DNA of 64,000 bases from contig JAHQIY010000002.1 of NCBI GenBank assembly GCA_019054805.1, forward strand, positions 4,588,001 to 4,652,000. The letters are read 5' to 3'. The position numbers were made by a program, and so were the translations under genes. This DNA comes from Brachionus manjavacas. Taxonomy: Eukaryota > Rotifera > Eurotatoria > Ploima > Brachionidae. Shown here one piece after another: positions 46,243 through 56,809 of this stretch. The notes beneath the pieces are model-generated. The model was not told the DNA's origin. It worked only from the letters and a program-made list of their open reading frames with translations, and searched no databases. Positions within the stretch are counted from its first letter, which is position 1. The number at the start of each line of letters is the position of its first letter.

Positions 46243-47486
46243 TGGAAGTTGATATTAGAAAACCAATTTTACTACTTGGCGAAGCCAATTTTTCTTTTAC
46301 TATTTCTTTTTTAAACTATTGTGAGCCAAAATTTGTAACAACTACTTGCTTCGAGTCAAAAGACCAATTGGTCAAATACAATCCAGAACTTGTACAAAAA
46401 AATTTAAATAAACTCTCTGAGCTGAACGTGTCTCCGCTTTTTGCCATTGATGCTTGTAATTTAGAAAAACATTTTGCGAGAGAAAAATTTGACCGGGTCA
46501 TATTCATGTTTCCTCATGTAAGTGGTAGATCTAATTTGAAAAAAAATCGAGATTTAATGGACCGATTTTTCAATTCATGCAAAAAAGTTCTAGTTGATGA
46601 AAATTCAGCCATTTTTGTCAGTCTAGCCAAAGGCCAAGGTGGCACTAGTTTTGAACTGGAGCCCCAAAAAAGATTGAATAAAGACTCTTGGACCATTAAT
46701 GAAATAGCCCAAAAGAATAATTTTATTCTAACTGATTGTTTTGAATTTGAAAAAGATAAATATCCATTTTATGTGTCAACCGGATTTCGTAATCAGCAAA
46801 GATCTTTTTTGACTCAATCAGGCCTAGTACACAAATTCCAGCTTAGTACAGGTGTTCAAGTCTTGGATTTAAATCATCCGATAAAATTAATCGAAAATTT
46901 TATGTCAATTTATTTAGGTGAACAAATAAGTGGTCAAATTGTTAAAGAGAAATTAAATTTTAAGTTGGATGATTTAAAAGAGTTTACAGAGATACCAAGA
47001 GAAAGATACGAGATTCAATTTGCGAATGAGCATAAACAGAAGCTTGAAAAATTTAACACTGATCTTTGTTTTGATGTGAGTGGGTATCTGAAAGAATTGT
47101 TTGCTCTAGATGATATTCGACTGGTATTTTCCAAAGATCCTAGAGTGCTTAAATCTGAGGAAATAAATGATAAATTTAAATTGAAGAAAAAAATTGTTCA
47201 ATTTTCGATTGATAGACTAAAATGGAATCATGATATTAGCTTTTGGTATGATGTGCAAAATTTTGATTTAAATGAGTTTTTAGATGTAGTCCGATCTACT
47301 TCGATTTATATACGTTTTATTAAGCTAGTTGATTCATTCAATAATTGTGATAAATATGCACATTGTTTTCGGTTGGTTTATGAGTCATGTGATGAAGCTT
47401 TAGATTGGAACAGTTCAGTTAAAATACAACAGCAATTGAGACTAAATTTGACTTCGCAACTTGGCAATACTTTAATTTTAAGATAA
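46242..47486 (+). CDS. FDXACB1: FDXACB1 homologue: BMT5-like methyltransferase plus FDX-ACB domain
   Basis: 414-residue intronless frame with two domains. The N-terminus is a DUF2431 / BMT5-like Rossmann methyltransferase: LLLGEANFSFTIS is the SAM-binding motif (GEGNFSFS-like in relatives), followed by CFESKDQLVKYNP, FDRVIFMFPHVSGRSN and VFVSLAKGQGG-like sequence. Yeast BMT5 methylates a uridine in 25S rRNA. The C-terminus (about residues 325-414) is a ferredoxin-fold anticodon-binding domain as in mitochondrial PheRS: WNHDISFWYDV, VRSTSIYIRFIKLVDSF, then LRLNLTSQLGN. This pairing is diagnostic of FDXACB1, whose function is not well established. It is shorter than the human protein (624). The start overlaps the upstream gene by one base, and no ATG lies earlier in this frame. 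Confidence 0.92.
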   Translation: MEVDIRKPILLLGEANFSFTISFLNYCEPKFVTTTCFESKDQLVKYNPELVQKNLNKLSELNVSPLFAIDACNLEKHFAREKFDRVIFMFPHVSGRSNLKKNRDLMDRFFNSCKKVLVDENSAIFVSLAKGQGGTSFELEPQKRLNKDSWTINEIAQKNNFILTDCFEFEKDKYPFYVSTGFRNQQRSFLTQSGLVHKFQLSTGVQVLDLNHPIKLIENFMSIYLGEQISGQIVKEKLNFKLDDLKEFTEIPRERYEIQFANEHKQKLEKFNTDLCFDVSGYLKELFALDDIRLVFSKDPRVLKSEEINDKFKLKKKIVQFSIDRLKWNHDISFWYDVQNFDLNEFLDVVRSTSIYIRFIKLVDSFNNCDKYAHCFRLVYESCDEALDWNSSVKIQQQLRLNLTSQLGNTLILR

Positions 47487-47500
47487 TGTTATTCATTGTA

Positions 47501-47506
47501 AATAAA
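47501..47506 (+). terminator. poly(A) signal after FDXACB1
   Basis: AATAAA 15 bp after the FDXACB1 stop. No such hexamer separates KIAA1143 from FDXACB1, so both may share this 3' end. Confidence 0.6.
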
Positions 47507-47529
47507 TTTGAGGAATACATTTCTAATGT

Positions 47530-48530
47530 TTTTTTTTTTAATTTAAAAAATTTAATTTCAAATACCGTAAACTCGCGTTCACGACTCTAAGAGTAAAGCC
47601 CAAATCCAACCTTTTTTCTTTAAGAGTTTCGGATTGAACCGATAATGGGGTAATAATGATAATTCTTTTTTTCAACCGCTGTAAATTCTGATTGGATAAT
47701 AATTTTTGAATGAAATAAAAAAAAATATATAAAAAAACTATCCCTTTACAAAATTTGAAAAAAATATTCTATAAAAAATTTTTATTTATTTTTTAATCTT
47801 CCGCCAATTAACAATCCCATATCAAAAGAACCGAGTTTGTGAAAAAAAAACTTTTTGTCCATTATCGTTTATTTTAAACAAAAGACCCTATTTATGTAAT
47901 TTTTGAGGACGAATTCAAATCTGAACTTAGATTTCAGAAAAAAATAACGGTTTTTGAGAAATTCAATAAAAACATGTTTCTTATACTTTCGGGTTGAACC
48001 GATAATTGAATATAAATTGCGATAAAAACTAATATACAATGGGGTAAATTAAAGATGTCGTCTTTTGTTCTCTTTATTTGTTATAAAACCACCATATATT
48101 TGGTAAAATATTTGATCACTAGATATATTTGATCCAGAAATAGGTTATCAAGACTAAATAAAAAGACTGTTGGACAATACATATGGGATCATACCAGATT
48201 TATCTAATTTATCAATTAAAATTTTAGAAATGTGATCTTTTCGAGCAAATACTTTAAAAATCAAGATTAAATTATCTTTAATTTATAATTTCAATCTATT
48301 CTAAAACTTTAGTTCTTCTATATAATTAAACAAAATTTTAAATTAACAATAAATTTTAACTAGAAATAAGTGAAATTATTTTTAGTATTAGAAATATTTC
48401 GAAGGAAATTTTTCTATTACTGGTTTGAATAAATGGTAAAACTACTACTACTACTAAAAAATGGTAGGTTTTAAGTAAATCCATTACTTATTCGGATAGA
48501 GTTTTTAGTTTTTCTTTATAAAATATTTGA
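47530..48530. other. Intergenic DNA with a short repeated motif
   Basis: No gene. TTTCGGATTGAACCGATAAT near 47630 recurs as TTTCGGGTTGAACCGATAAT near 47990, in direct orientation. It may be a remnant of a repeat. Confidence 0.45.
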
Positions 48531-48538
48531 AATTTTAG

Positions 48539-49373
48539 CAGTGTTGTTTTTAAGTCACAAGTCTTAAGTCAAGGCAATGACTTAAAATTTTTAAAAAGTT
48601 AATATAATTAAATATGTTTATTAAATAATAAAAAAAAAACATATTTTAATTAAAAAAAAATAAAAAAATACCAACGGCCAACAATCACCCGCTACCAACA
48701 ACCCCAAACTACAAACAACTTTCTTCCAACAATCACCAACAACCAACCAACAACCAACAACAACCACTAACAACAATACTACTATTACTCCTACTAGTAA
48801 ACTTCTTTAAAGTAGTAGAAATAGTGTAAGTAAAGTATAAGTAGTTATAATAGTAGTAAAGTAGTAGAAGTAGTAGTTATAATAATAGTAAAGTAGTAGT
48901 AGTATTGTTGTTAGTGGTTGTTGTTGGCCGTTGACCGTTGATAGTTGTTGGTAGTGGTTGGTGGTTGTTGGAAGAAAGTTGTTTGTAGTTTGGGGTTGTT
49001 GGTAGCGGGTGATTGTTGGCCGTTGGTATTTTTTTATTTTTTTTTAATTAAAATATGTTTTTTTTTATTATTTAATAAACATATTTAATTATATTAACTT
49101 TTTTATTTTTTTTTGATATTTTAACCTCTTTTTTTCAGCGCGGTAGTCCAAAACTCTGGCCGCCAAGCTGAACGGCTAAATGACCGCCCGCCACAACGTT
49201 GACCGTATCTTTGACTGCCCGCTTTTTTTTACCGGTTTTTTAAACGGTCCAAAATTTTGACCGTCAAGCTGACCGGCTTTACTTAGCCTTTTTCTAAAAA
49301 AAAAATTTTAAGTCATAACTTTGACTTAAATTTTTGAGACTTAGACTTAAAACTGTGACTTAAAAATAAGTCT
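48539..49373. mobile_element. hAT-type MITE, family C, copy 2, with nested fold-back insert
   Basis: 835 bp flanked by perfect 8-bp duplications AATTTTAG (48531-48538 and 49374-49381). The left end is CAGTGTTGTTTTTAAGTCAC and the right end, reversed, CAGACTTATTTTTAAGTCAC. The outer parts match copies 1 and 3. The middle is enlarged by an inverted-repeat block at about 48594-49106, absent from the other copies, which makes this one more than twice as long. Confidence 0.88.
48594..49106. repeat. Long inverted repeat, arms about 200 bp
   Basis: The left arm (about 48594-48792) and right arm (about 48890-49106) are nearly exact reverse complements. They include an ACCAACGGCCAACAATCACC run, its complement, and long A/T tracts. 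The arms differ only in small indels and in the number of CAACCAA units. The 100-bp spacer is made of AGTAGTA-type repeats. It could form a very stable RNA hairpin or DNA cruciform. Confidence 0.85.
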
Positions 49374-49384
49374 GAATTTTAGTG

Positions 49385-50500
49385 ATAAAATATTCAGTTT
49401 ATTTTAACAAAATAATTGATAGCTAAGAAATGTATTAAAACATTAATGAAGTCAAGTTAATTTTCTTTTAGTAATCTCGAAAATTCAGAATCTGTTAAGG
49501 ATCTAAAAAAAAAATCTTGACTTTTTCAAATAACAAATAAACCATCAAGGTTTCTTGAATCATAAAAGTTTCAAATAATTTAAATTCATTTACAAAATCA
49601 ATGAATAGGCTAAAAAATTTTTTCGTAGAACTAATTGAAGAATCCAGGACAAAGTCACACATGATTTTGGACGATTTTGCTGATTTAGTTTTATTTATTG
49701 TCAGAAAATTTGGAGAAATAATCATAAAGGTATTATTTTTGATAATCATGATAATTGTAATAATTTAAAAGGTTTTTAATTTTATTATATTGAATTTCAA
49801 ATATTTTCACCTTTTATACTCTCTGAATTATGTATATATTATTTTTTTTTTCAGTTACTTTCAATTTTTAAAAAACTAAAAACTCTATTTTATTTTTAAC
49901 ATTTTTTTTGCAATAATTGGGTTTAAACGAAGGCGTAAGCCATTCGGACAAACCTGGGGATCACCCCCTAATTATATAATTAAAAAAAAAAAATTAAAAA
50001 AAAAAAAAAAAAATTCTAATTTGTTCGATGGTCAATCAGCTTTTTATGTTAACTTAATGATAGGGCCAACATGCTGCTCGTTTTTTAGGGAAATGATTCC
50101 TGTGTTTATTCATCGAGTTCTACAGGATTAATTAAATTTCTATTTAAGGAGCACCATTTAAGATATTTTTGTATCAAATTAAAAAAATTTAATTAATTTT
50201 TATAATATTAATAAATTTTAATTTAGAAGCAATTTTTATTCATTTAAATTAGCTAAATAAATTTTATTCCAATTCAAAAATTCAATTTGGTAAGATTTTT
50301 TACTCGACTACCTGATGATTTCAATAATTTGTGTTAATTTTTGATTACTGTTTGACGTCTCTGCATTCTTAAATGAATTATTTCTATTAAGGTATGCGAG
50401 CACTGATGGACTAAGCATGGAAAGAGTAAAATTTTTTGTCAAATTTTTATTTTACTAATTTGTTGTCATCGAAATCCCTTTTTCAAATAAAAAACAAATA
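49385..50500. other. Intergenic DNA with two small GC hairpins and an A tract
   Basis: No gene. At 49919-49968 lie two consecutive small stem-loops, GGCGTAAGCC and GGGGATCACCCC, followed by a long A-rich run to about 50012. The layout resembles a short retroposed RNA with a tail, but I recognise no source. Confidence 0.4.
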
Positions 50501-50524
50501 ATTAAATATAAACTAAAAATTTTT

Positions 50525-50530
50525 TTTATT
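50525..50530 (-). terminator. poly(A) signal of the DIPK1-like gene
   Basis: AATAAA on the minus strand 16 bp after the stop; another hexamer directly abuts the stop at 50540-50545. Confidence 0.5.
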
Positions 50531-50545
50531 TAAAAAAATTTTATT

Positions 50546-52047
50546 CTATTGTTTTATTCCTAGTTTTATTCCTTCGTCTAACAATAAATTAGCAAGAGTT
50601 CGGCTTATTCTATGATTAGTCATATCAGGTATATCCGAATTTTTGTAAATTCCTGGTTTCTTGCATTGTTTTAACTTGTTCATAATTTCGTCATGTGTGT
50701 TAGACTCGAATCTTATGCCAGTCAAAATACCGTCAAGTTTGTTCAAATCGTTGTCAAAAATTTTTTCACAAACCGCTTGCAAATTATTATTTACTCGTTT
50801 ACCTATACATTTTCTAGTCTCTGGACTACAGTAAGACTTGCAATCGAAAAAATGACAATCTTCATTTCTTTCGCAAATTTTTTCCGAAAATAAATAGGAA
50901 TCTGGCGAAGCCATATCAGTGTCAATAATTCGAAGCTTTCCTTCATGGTTAAGTCCAAAATTGTCCAATTTGACATCGCACATTTGCACTGGTTCAGATT
51001 TTAAAGTCATGTTCACTTTTTTAAGAAGGTAAGTCGAGTCCAAATTGTGCACCAGGTCCAAAAACTGTAAAGCGAGCTTTTTTCGTTCGGTTAGGTCCAT
51101 TAAACGCACTCTGTAGGTGAGAGGATGCGCAAACTCAACCATATAGAAGTGGCCACATGAGCCGTATATTTTGATGGCTCCTGGTTTCAAGCGGTAGAAT
51201 GTATAAAACAAATACTCGTCCTGAGAAGTCAGAGTCATCAAGTTTTGTATAAAATTTGACATTTTTCTTTTGTCTTCACTTTGAAGGGCTTCTAAGTAAA
51301 AATGGAAATTGTCAGAAGCAAACAACTTGACATAGTAGTTAAAATCATAAGTTCGTTTGAGTGCTATGTCATTTTTTAAAAATTCAATAGCTGATTTTTT
51401 GTCTTTTTCATATTCGAATGACCAAGCCTTTAGCTCATTTGGGTCCAGTCTGATGCCGAACTTTGTCTGTAAAGTCGAGTCAATGTACATTTTCAAGTAT
51501 TTAAGCTGCTCTAGAATTGGTTTATCTTTGAAATCAAAGTCCATATGAGTATCGAAGTCCAGATAATACTGCTTGGTTGATTTTAAAACAAGCTTATTTG
51601 AAATCTCCGGAACTCTGTCCTTGTCTTTATACAGCTCATAGATGAGAACTGTTTTGGACAAGTCGAAAGTATTTTCAGAAAGATGACCTTTTACATTGCA
51701 ATCACTCAAACGATAGTTTTGGTAGTACCCATAAGAGTTTGCTTTGTTGCATAGATGCGGGCATAAATTTCCCATAATGCTACTAGATTCTTGTTCGTAT
51801 AATGAACACTTTTATTTAAATTGAAAAAAAAAATTTAAATTGGTTAATAAGTTAACTAATTTACCATGTCTCTAATCAAATGTTTGGCATAGTCCAAATC
51901 ACATTTGGTTTGGTAATGAGTATTTTGCATCAAGCTGCTAGTGGTGTAAAAGTTGGTGGCATATAAAATCACAGTGAGACAAAATATACAAGTGAGAAAA
52001 AATTTTTTTTTATTCCTTAGATTCCAAAGTAAAATTCTGGTCCACAT
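50546..52047 (-). CDS. DIPK1: DIPK1/FAM69-family divergent protein kinase-like membrane protein
   Basis: Type II ER/secretory-pathway membrane protein of the FAM69 (DIPK1) family, Cys-rich proteins with a divergent kinase fold. Exon 1 (52047-51865) encodes a short cytosolic tail and one signal-anchor helix, FFLTCIFCLTVILYATNFY. Exon 2 is 51808-50546; the 56-bp intron is in phase 0, giving 481 residues. The join yields CSLYEQESSS then GNLCPHLC, the family's luminal Cys block. The C-lobe has VQMCDVKLDNFGLNHEGK and LRIIDTDMA, in place of the HRD and DFG motifs, followed by a Cys-rich loop (CERNEDCHFFDCKSYCSPETRKC). This cluster lies after the catalytic loop, as in relatives. Kinase activity cannot be judged from sequence. 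Family placement is firm; the paralogue is not assignable. Confidence 0.88.
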
Positions 52048-52099
52048 TTTATCATTATCAAAAAATGTTGAGTTTTATTTTTGAGGAGAAATATACTCA

Positions 52100-52860
52100 A
52101 TGAGAAAAAATATGGATTAGATGAACCGAAAATTAGTCAAAAGCTTAAGTAAAATATAAATTTTTTAAGTTCAAGTTTTAGCATATATTAACCATTAAAT
52201 TAAATATTTAAAAGGCTTTTGAATTTGTCTTGAATGTCATCAAAAAAAGATTGAAATTTTTTCTTGAGCAAAATTTACATTTACTCAGTAAATAAGTGTG
52301 TCCTGTCGATTAAAGAAATAGGGAGAAAATGTCACATTTTGATTACTGACTCAATTTTCAGGTTATCTTCATATTTGTTAAAAAACTCTCTCAGAATTAT
52401 GTTGTTTGAAGGCAATATGCTACCGGTTCTACAGCTCTGAGGCAGCCAATATGCGCCGGTTCCTTCCTATCATTTTAATGGTCAACTGAATGAGATGTGT
52501 GTTCCAAATCAACATCTCGTACATGCTAGCCTCCAACTATCCGCTAATATACTCACGCCTAATAAATATTAAAAAAAACGAAAATATTTTTAACTGTTTA
52601 TTAAAAATTCAAAAATTATTCTAGACTTTTTTCTTTCGGTCCAAATAGGACCACAGTCTTTCATGATTAAAAATTTAGTGAGAAAAAAGGAAACAAAATT
52701 TTCTCATAGATATTTTTACTAATACTGATAAAATTTTAGAAAATCTATTTTTTAATCAACTAATTATTTCAAATAAACTAGTTTAGGCTAATTAAAATTA
52801 CCAATGAGTTTTTCAACATCATTGCGAATTATTTTCTTGGACTGAAAAGGCAAATGAGTT
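52100..52860. other. Intergenic DNA between DIPK1 and the hAT-type MITE
   Basis: No gene. A slightly GC-richer patch at 52400-52560 has no recognisable coding signal. Confidence 0.45.
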
Positions 52861-52868
52861 TCTATTAC

Positions 52869-53178
52869 CAGACTTTTTAAGTCATAAGTCTTAAGTCAAG
52901 TCAAGTCAATGACTTAAATTTTTTTTTTTTTAGTGAATTTTAGTCAAGTGAACTAATTATCTGATTTTTAAACTAAAAAATAAATATGATTTTTTATTTT
53001 AATCCAAAAAAAGTTTAGTTTTAAAATCAGAAAATTAGTTGACTCGACTAAACGTCACTAAAAAAATGAAAAAAATTTTTAAGACATTGGCTTTACTTAA
53101 TAAAAAAAAATTTAAGTCATAACTTTTACTTAAATTTTTGTGACTTAGACTTAAAGCTGTGACTTAAAAACAAGTCTG
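52869..53178. mobile_element. hAT-type MITE, family C, copy 3
   Basis: 310 bp with perfect 8-bp target duplications TCTATTAC (52861-52868 and 53179-53186) and inverted ends CAGACTTTTTAAGTCATAAG and CAGACTTGTTTTTAAGTCAC. The right-hand duplication contains the stop codon of the DEG/ENaC gene, so the element begins three bases after that stop. A minus-strand AATAAA lies inside it at 52993-52998. Confidence 0.9.
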
Positions 53179-53182
53179 TCTA

Positions 53183-54592
53183 TTACTTTGGCAAAATTTT
53201 TACAACTTTTGATTCCTTATAAAAAAGTAAAACTTTAAGTAAAAGATCGGCAAATTCGACTGCAGTTAGTAGACTTGCACCAACACATATTCCCATAAAT
53301 CCTCCGATTTCTGCAACTAGCTGAATTATTGTTTTAGCTGGCGTGTCTTTAATAATTTTAAGAGAAATTTCGTCATAATAAACATTTAATGATAATAAAC
53401 TAGATTTATTTCCTTCGTAGTCAAGAAATAAATTCGGATTTTTCGCTTTTAAAATATCAAAAAATAATCGACTTGGGAAGTAAGTCTGTGATATTTGACG
53501 GTAGTATAGAATTGATTGGCATTCATGTGGACACGAATTCAAGCATTTTTTTGGTTCAAATGCTCCATCATACTGTTCAATGCATTCGTTCATTTTAGTA
53601 ATATTACAAGCTTCTGAATATTCAATTCCATATACATCCACAAAAGAGCATCCACACAGATCCCTGATGTATTCGTAGTAGCAAAAAAAGATACAAAATT
53701 TTTGTTGATACTTTCCAAATAAAGACTTAGTTATTTCATATATTTTTGAATCAAAGCTTTCAGATTCTGGAATGCAATCTGAATAAGGTTTAGATAGCTT
53801 TGTAGTATGCTCTTGAATAATGGCTATGTTTGTGTCAAACCCACTTGGCACATTTATTAAATCGAAATCACTATACGGTATTGTTGATAAATTGTGAATG
53901 TACATCTGGATTCCATTCGATTTCATTATGTTTAACTCATCCTCAGAGATAACATTTAGAACGAGCTTTAGCCCTCCGTTAGTTCCAGCATATACAGATT
54001 CGCCTGGTTTGTTTTTATTTCCATACAACAATTTTCCTGAATTAAATTTGTAGCAATTTCCAAGTTTCGGTATCCTCAAGCGTTCAAAGTAATCTTTGGT
54101 ACATTTAATGTAGCTGAAATAGCAATCGATCAGAATATCATCTAAGCCATAAGTTACATTGTCAATTTCATTGCTGTGTTTTAAAAAATTCAATATGAAA
54201 TTGGACTCCAGATTTGCCATATATTCAGCAATGGGCGAAGACGTATCGATTGATTTTAGAATAAAATTTTTTGATTCCAGAAATTTATCATACAAATCTG
54301 GCGAGTATTGATTTAATTTTTGAGAGTTTATTAGACTTTTGTGGCAAATGGTAACTGAAGGAAATTCAATTGAAAGCTTACGATGATTTTCTACTTTAGT
54401 ATGAACATCGTAATTGAAATAATCGATTAAACTTAAAGTAAGATTATAAATACAATATGAAGATGATGCACTAAAACACAATATCCATAATGTTTTAATG
54501 AACCAATTTCGACTTTTTGAAATGTTGGCCAGACCATGACAACTTGAATATTCCGCACTTTCTGAGACAATTTTTAATAAATTACTTGCCAT
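53183..54592 (-). CDS. DEG/ENaC-family amiloride-sensitive-type sodium channel subunit
   Basis: Trimeric sodium-channel subunit of the DEG/ENaC/ASIC/FaNaC superfamily at the plasma membrane. The intronless 469-residue frame starts at the ATG at 54592. The N-terminus has SSCHGL, holding the conserved His-Gly gating motif, then TM1 (about 32-54). The large extracellular domain opens with FPSVTICHKS and contains the Cys-rich blocks CIFFCYYEYIRDLCGC and CLNSCPHECQSILYY. Near the end lies the pre-TM2 to TM2 segment LVAEIGGFMGICVGASLL, with the GAS selectivity filter, then TAVEFADLL. All superfamily hallmarks are intact. The gating stimulus (peptide, proton, mechanical) cannot be inferred. The stop codon lies inside the target duplication of the hAT-type MITE, so its original 3' UTR has been displaced. 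Confidence 0.93.
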   Translation of the reverse strand: MASNLLKIVSESAEYSSCHGLANISKSRNWFIKTLWILCFSASSSYCIYNLTLSLIDYFNYDVHTKVENHRKLSIEFPSVTICHKSLINSQKLNQYSPDLYDKFLESKNFILKSIDTSSPIAEYMANLESNFILNFLKHSNEIDNVTYGLDDILIDCYFSYIKCTKDYFERLRIPKLGNCYKFNSGKLLYGNKNKPGESVYAGTNGGLKLVLNVISEDELNIMKSNGIQMYIHNLSTIPYSDFDLINVPSGFDTNIAIIQEHTTKLSKPYSDCIPESESFDSKIYEITKSLFGKYQQKFCIFFCYYEYIRDLCGCSFVDVYGIEYSEACNITKMNECIEQYDGAFEPKKCLNSCPHECQSILYYRQISQTYFPSRLFFDILKAKNPNLFLDYEGNKSSLLSLNVYYDEISLKIIKDTPAKTIIQLVAEIGGFMGICVGASLLTAVEFADLLLKVLLFYKESKVVKILPK

Positions 54593-54599
54593 TTTTGGT

Positions 54600-54900
54600 T
54601 TGATTTATTAGAACAAAGAATTTTTTTTTAAATTTAAGAAATTTTAGGATATTTTTTCAAAATAAAAACGTCATAGTAAAAAAAATTAAATGTTTTTATA
54701 AGGAGTTGAATTCCTTGTAATAACATTGAGATGTATCAGCAATTAGAAAATTAAAAAATCAATTTGAATTTTAAAAATATTAAGATGATTTGAAATAAAA
54801 ATTCGGTTTTATTCATTAATATATTTAAATTTTTCAATCATTTATTATTCATTTGTTTTTATTTGATAAAAAAAAACAAAATTAATTGTTGATTCAAGAT
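54600..54900. other. Upstream region of the DEG/ENaC gene
   Basis: A/T-rich; no clear promoter element. Confidence 0.35.
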
Positions 54901-54929
54901 TCAATAAAATTTCCTCGTAGTGTTGGTAT

Positions 54930-55375
54930 TCGACTCCAATCGATTGATAAAATTCATAAATCGACTATTTTTTTTAGTCGATTATTAAGTCGATTAATTT
55001 TATTTAGTCGATAATTTAATCGACTTTTGAAAATCATGCAAAAAATCTAAAACAAGAATTGGACTACACCTTTATATCATAAATTACCTTGGAAAGAAGA
55101 TCATTTAAAGTTTTTTATTATTAAAAAATAATATTTTTAGATAATTCCTAACTACTCATTTTAAGATAAATTAGTAGTTTAATAGTCACATAGAAAAATT
55201 ATTCGATCAATAATCGAGTTAAAAAAATTAGTCGATTTATCAATTTTAATATAAAATTAACAGATATAATAATGGATTAAAAAAAATTAATCAATTTAAA
55301 AATCGACTAAAAAAATTAGTCGATTTATCAATTTTAATATAAAATTTTATTTTTTTTATTCGATTATTGATAAAA
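54930..55375. repeat. Cluster of AATCGACT / AGTCGATT repeats
   Basis: About ten copies of AGTCGATT or its complement in both orientations. An exact 39-bp direct repeat occurs at 55220-55258 and 55308-55346. The outer portions are inverted relative to each other, suggesting a decayed fold-back or MITE-like element. Confidence 0.55.
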
Positions 55376-55379
55376 TAAT

Positions 55380-56800
55380 TAAAAGTTTACGCTACTTCAT
55401 AGCGAATTAATAATAATTAACAAAATTTATTCTGAATTTAATATTAAATAAAAATCTTGTTCGTAAACATTTGTCATTCAATCATTGTTGTATAAATGAT
55501 TGAATTACATAGATTTCTTAAAGAGCATTTGCTCGGTACAGATTTACAAATAAATAAAGATTTGAAATTTATTTCTTTATTTTTCTTCATTAGCGAGTAA
55601 ATATAATTGTTTAATTCAATCTTGAAATATTAATCTTCAATTAGGTAACATTTTCTATTTTTAGGGATTGAGAATTTAAATATAAAAATTCCAATACAAT
55701 ATTTTAATTCTAAATTCAAATGGATTTTTCTCTAAGTTTTGAAATGTGAAACAAACAATGTTTCATTTAATATTATATTGATTATTTGTAATCTAATTGT
55801 ATGTCAATTTAGAATTGAAAAATAAAATTTTTACAATTGTTACCTCCTAATTCAAAATTATTCAAGAAGCGATGACAGAATTTTAAAATTTAAATAAATT
55901 AAATTATCTAATTGCAAAAATGTTCTTACTAGAATTGATCATAGAGACAAAAATAAATAAATCTCAAAATATTGATATTTTATTTTATCCCCATTAATCA
56001 AAATTAAATTTTATTTGTTAAGTTCAGAGAAACATATTTTGTTTTATGTTATTTTATCATCAATGTTAAAGAACTCTGTTGTCAATTAAAATTAATGAAA
56101 AAGAATAAATCAAATTAAGTACCTTTTCAATTATTAGCACTAAATATGTTAACCCTCGGATAAGGTTAAGTTAATAAAATTTCGTTTAGTTGTTTTTTTA
56201 TATTTTATTTTATTAAATGATAAAATAACACTTATGAAAATTACGACAATAGGCCTAGGTAAACGTTTTATATTGTTTGTGGAAATATTCGAATAAGACG
56301 AATAAATGAAATAAAGTTTTACATTTTTATAGTAGAAGAAAAAATTAAAAAACATCATTTATGCCCTAATTTCGATTATTGGAAGCTCTTTCTTTAAACT
56401 CTTTCTTTATATGAAGTCTTTTATTTCATTTATTTATAGAAATTTAATTATTTTTCTTAGTTATTAAGAAGAAAAGCTTATAATGTCATAGCACAAGATA
56501 CTAAATTTCCTTTGCATCCAGCTACCATCTAGTAGGGTTGCTAACCCGTTAACTATTTTGGATTTGGTTTTTAATTTATTTAATTGAATTTACCTCCATG
56601 GTGGAGAAGTAAATGAAAAAAAAGAAAAAAATTAAAAATTAAAAATAAAACAAAAAGAAATATTAAAGACAATTAAAGAATTAGTAGAGGAACTTAGATC
56701 AAAGCGAAAGGTTTCATTAATTCTTTAATAATTCATTTAAAAAATTTCTTAAGTGCTTAGACCTCAAGTTAAACAAGCAAAGTCCTATTGAGTCATACAT
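55380..56800. other. AT-rich intergenic DNA, no gene seen
   Basis: No supported feature. The 69-codon frame near 56149-56358 looks like chance. Confidence 0.5.
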
Positions 56801-56809
56801 CCCGTCATT

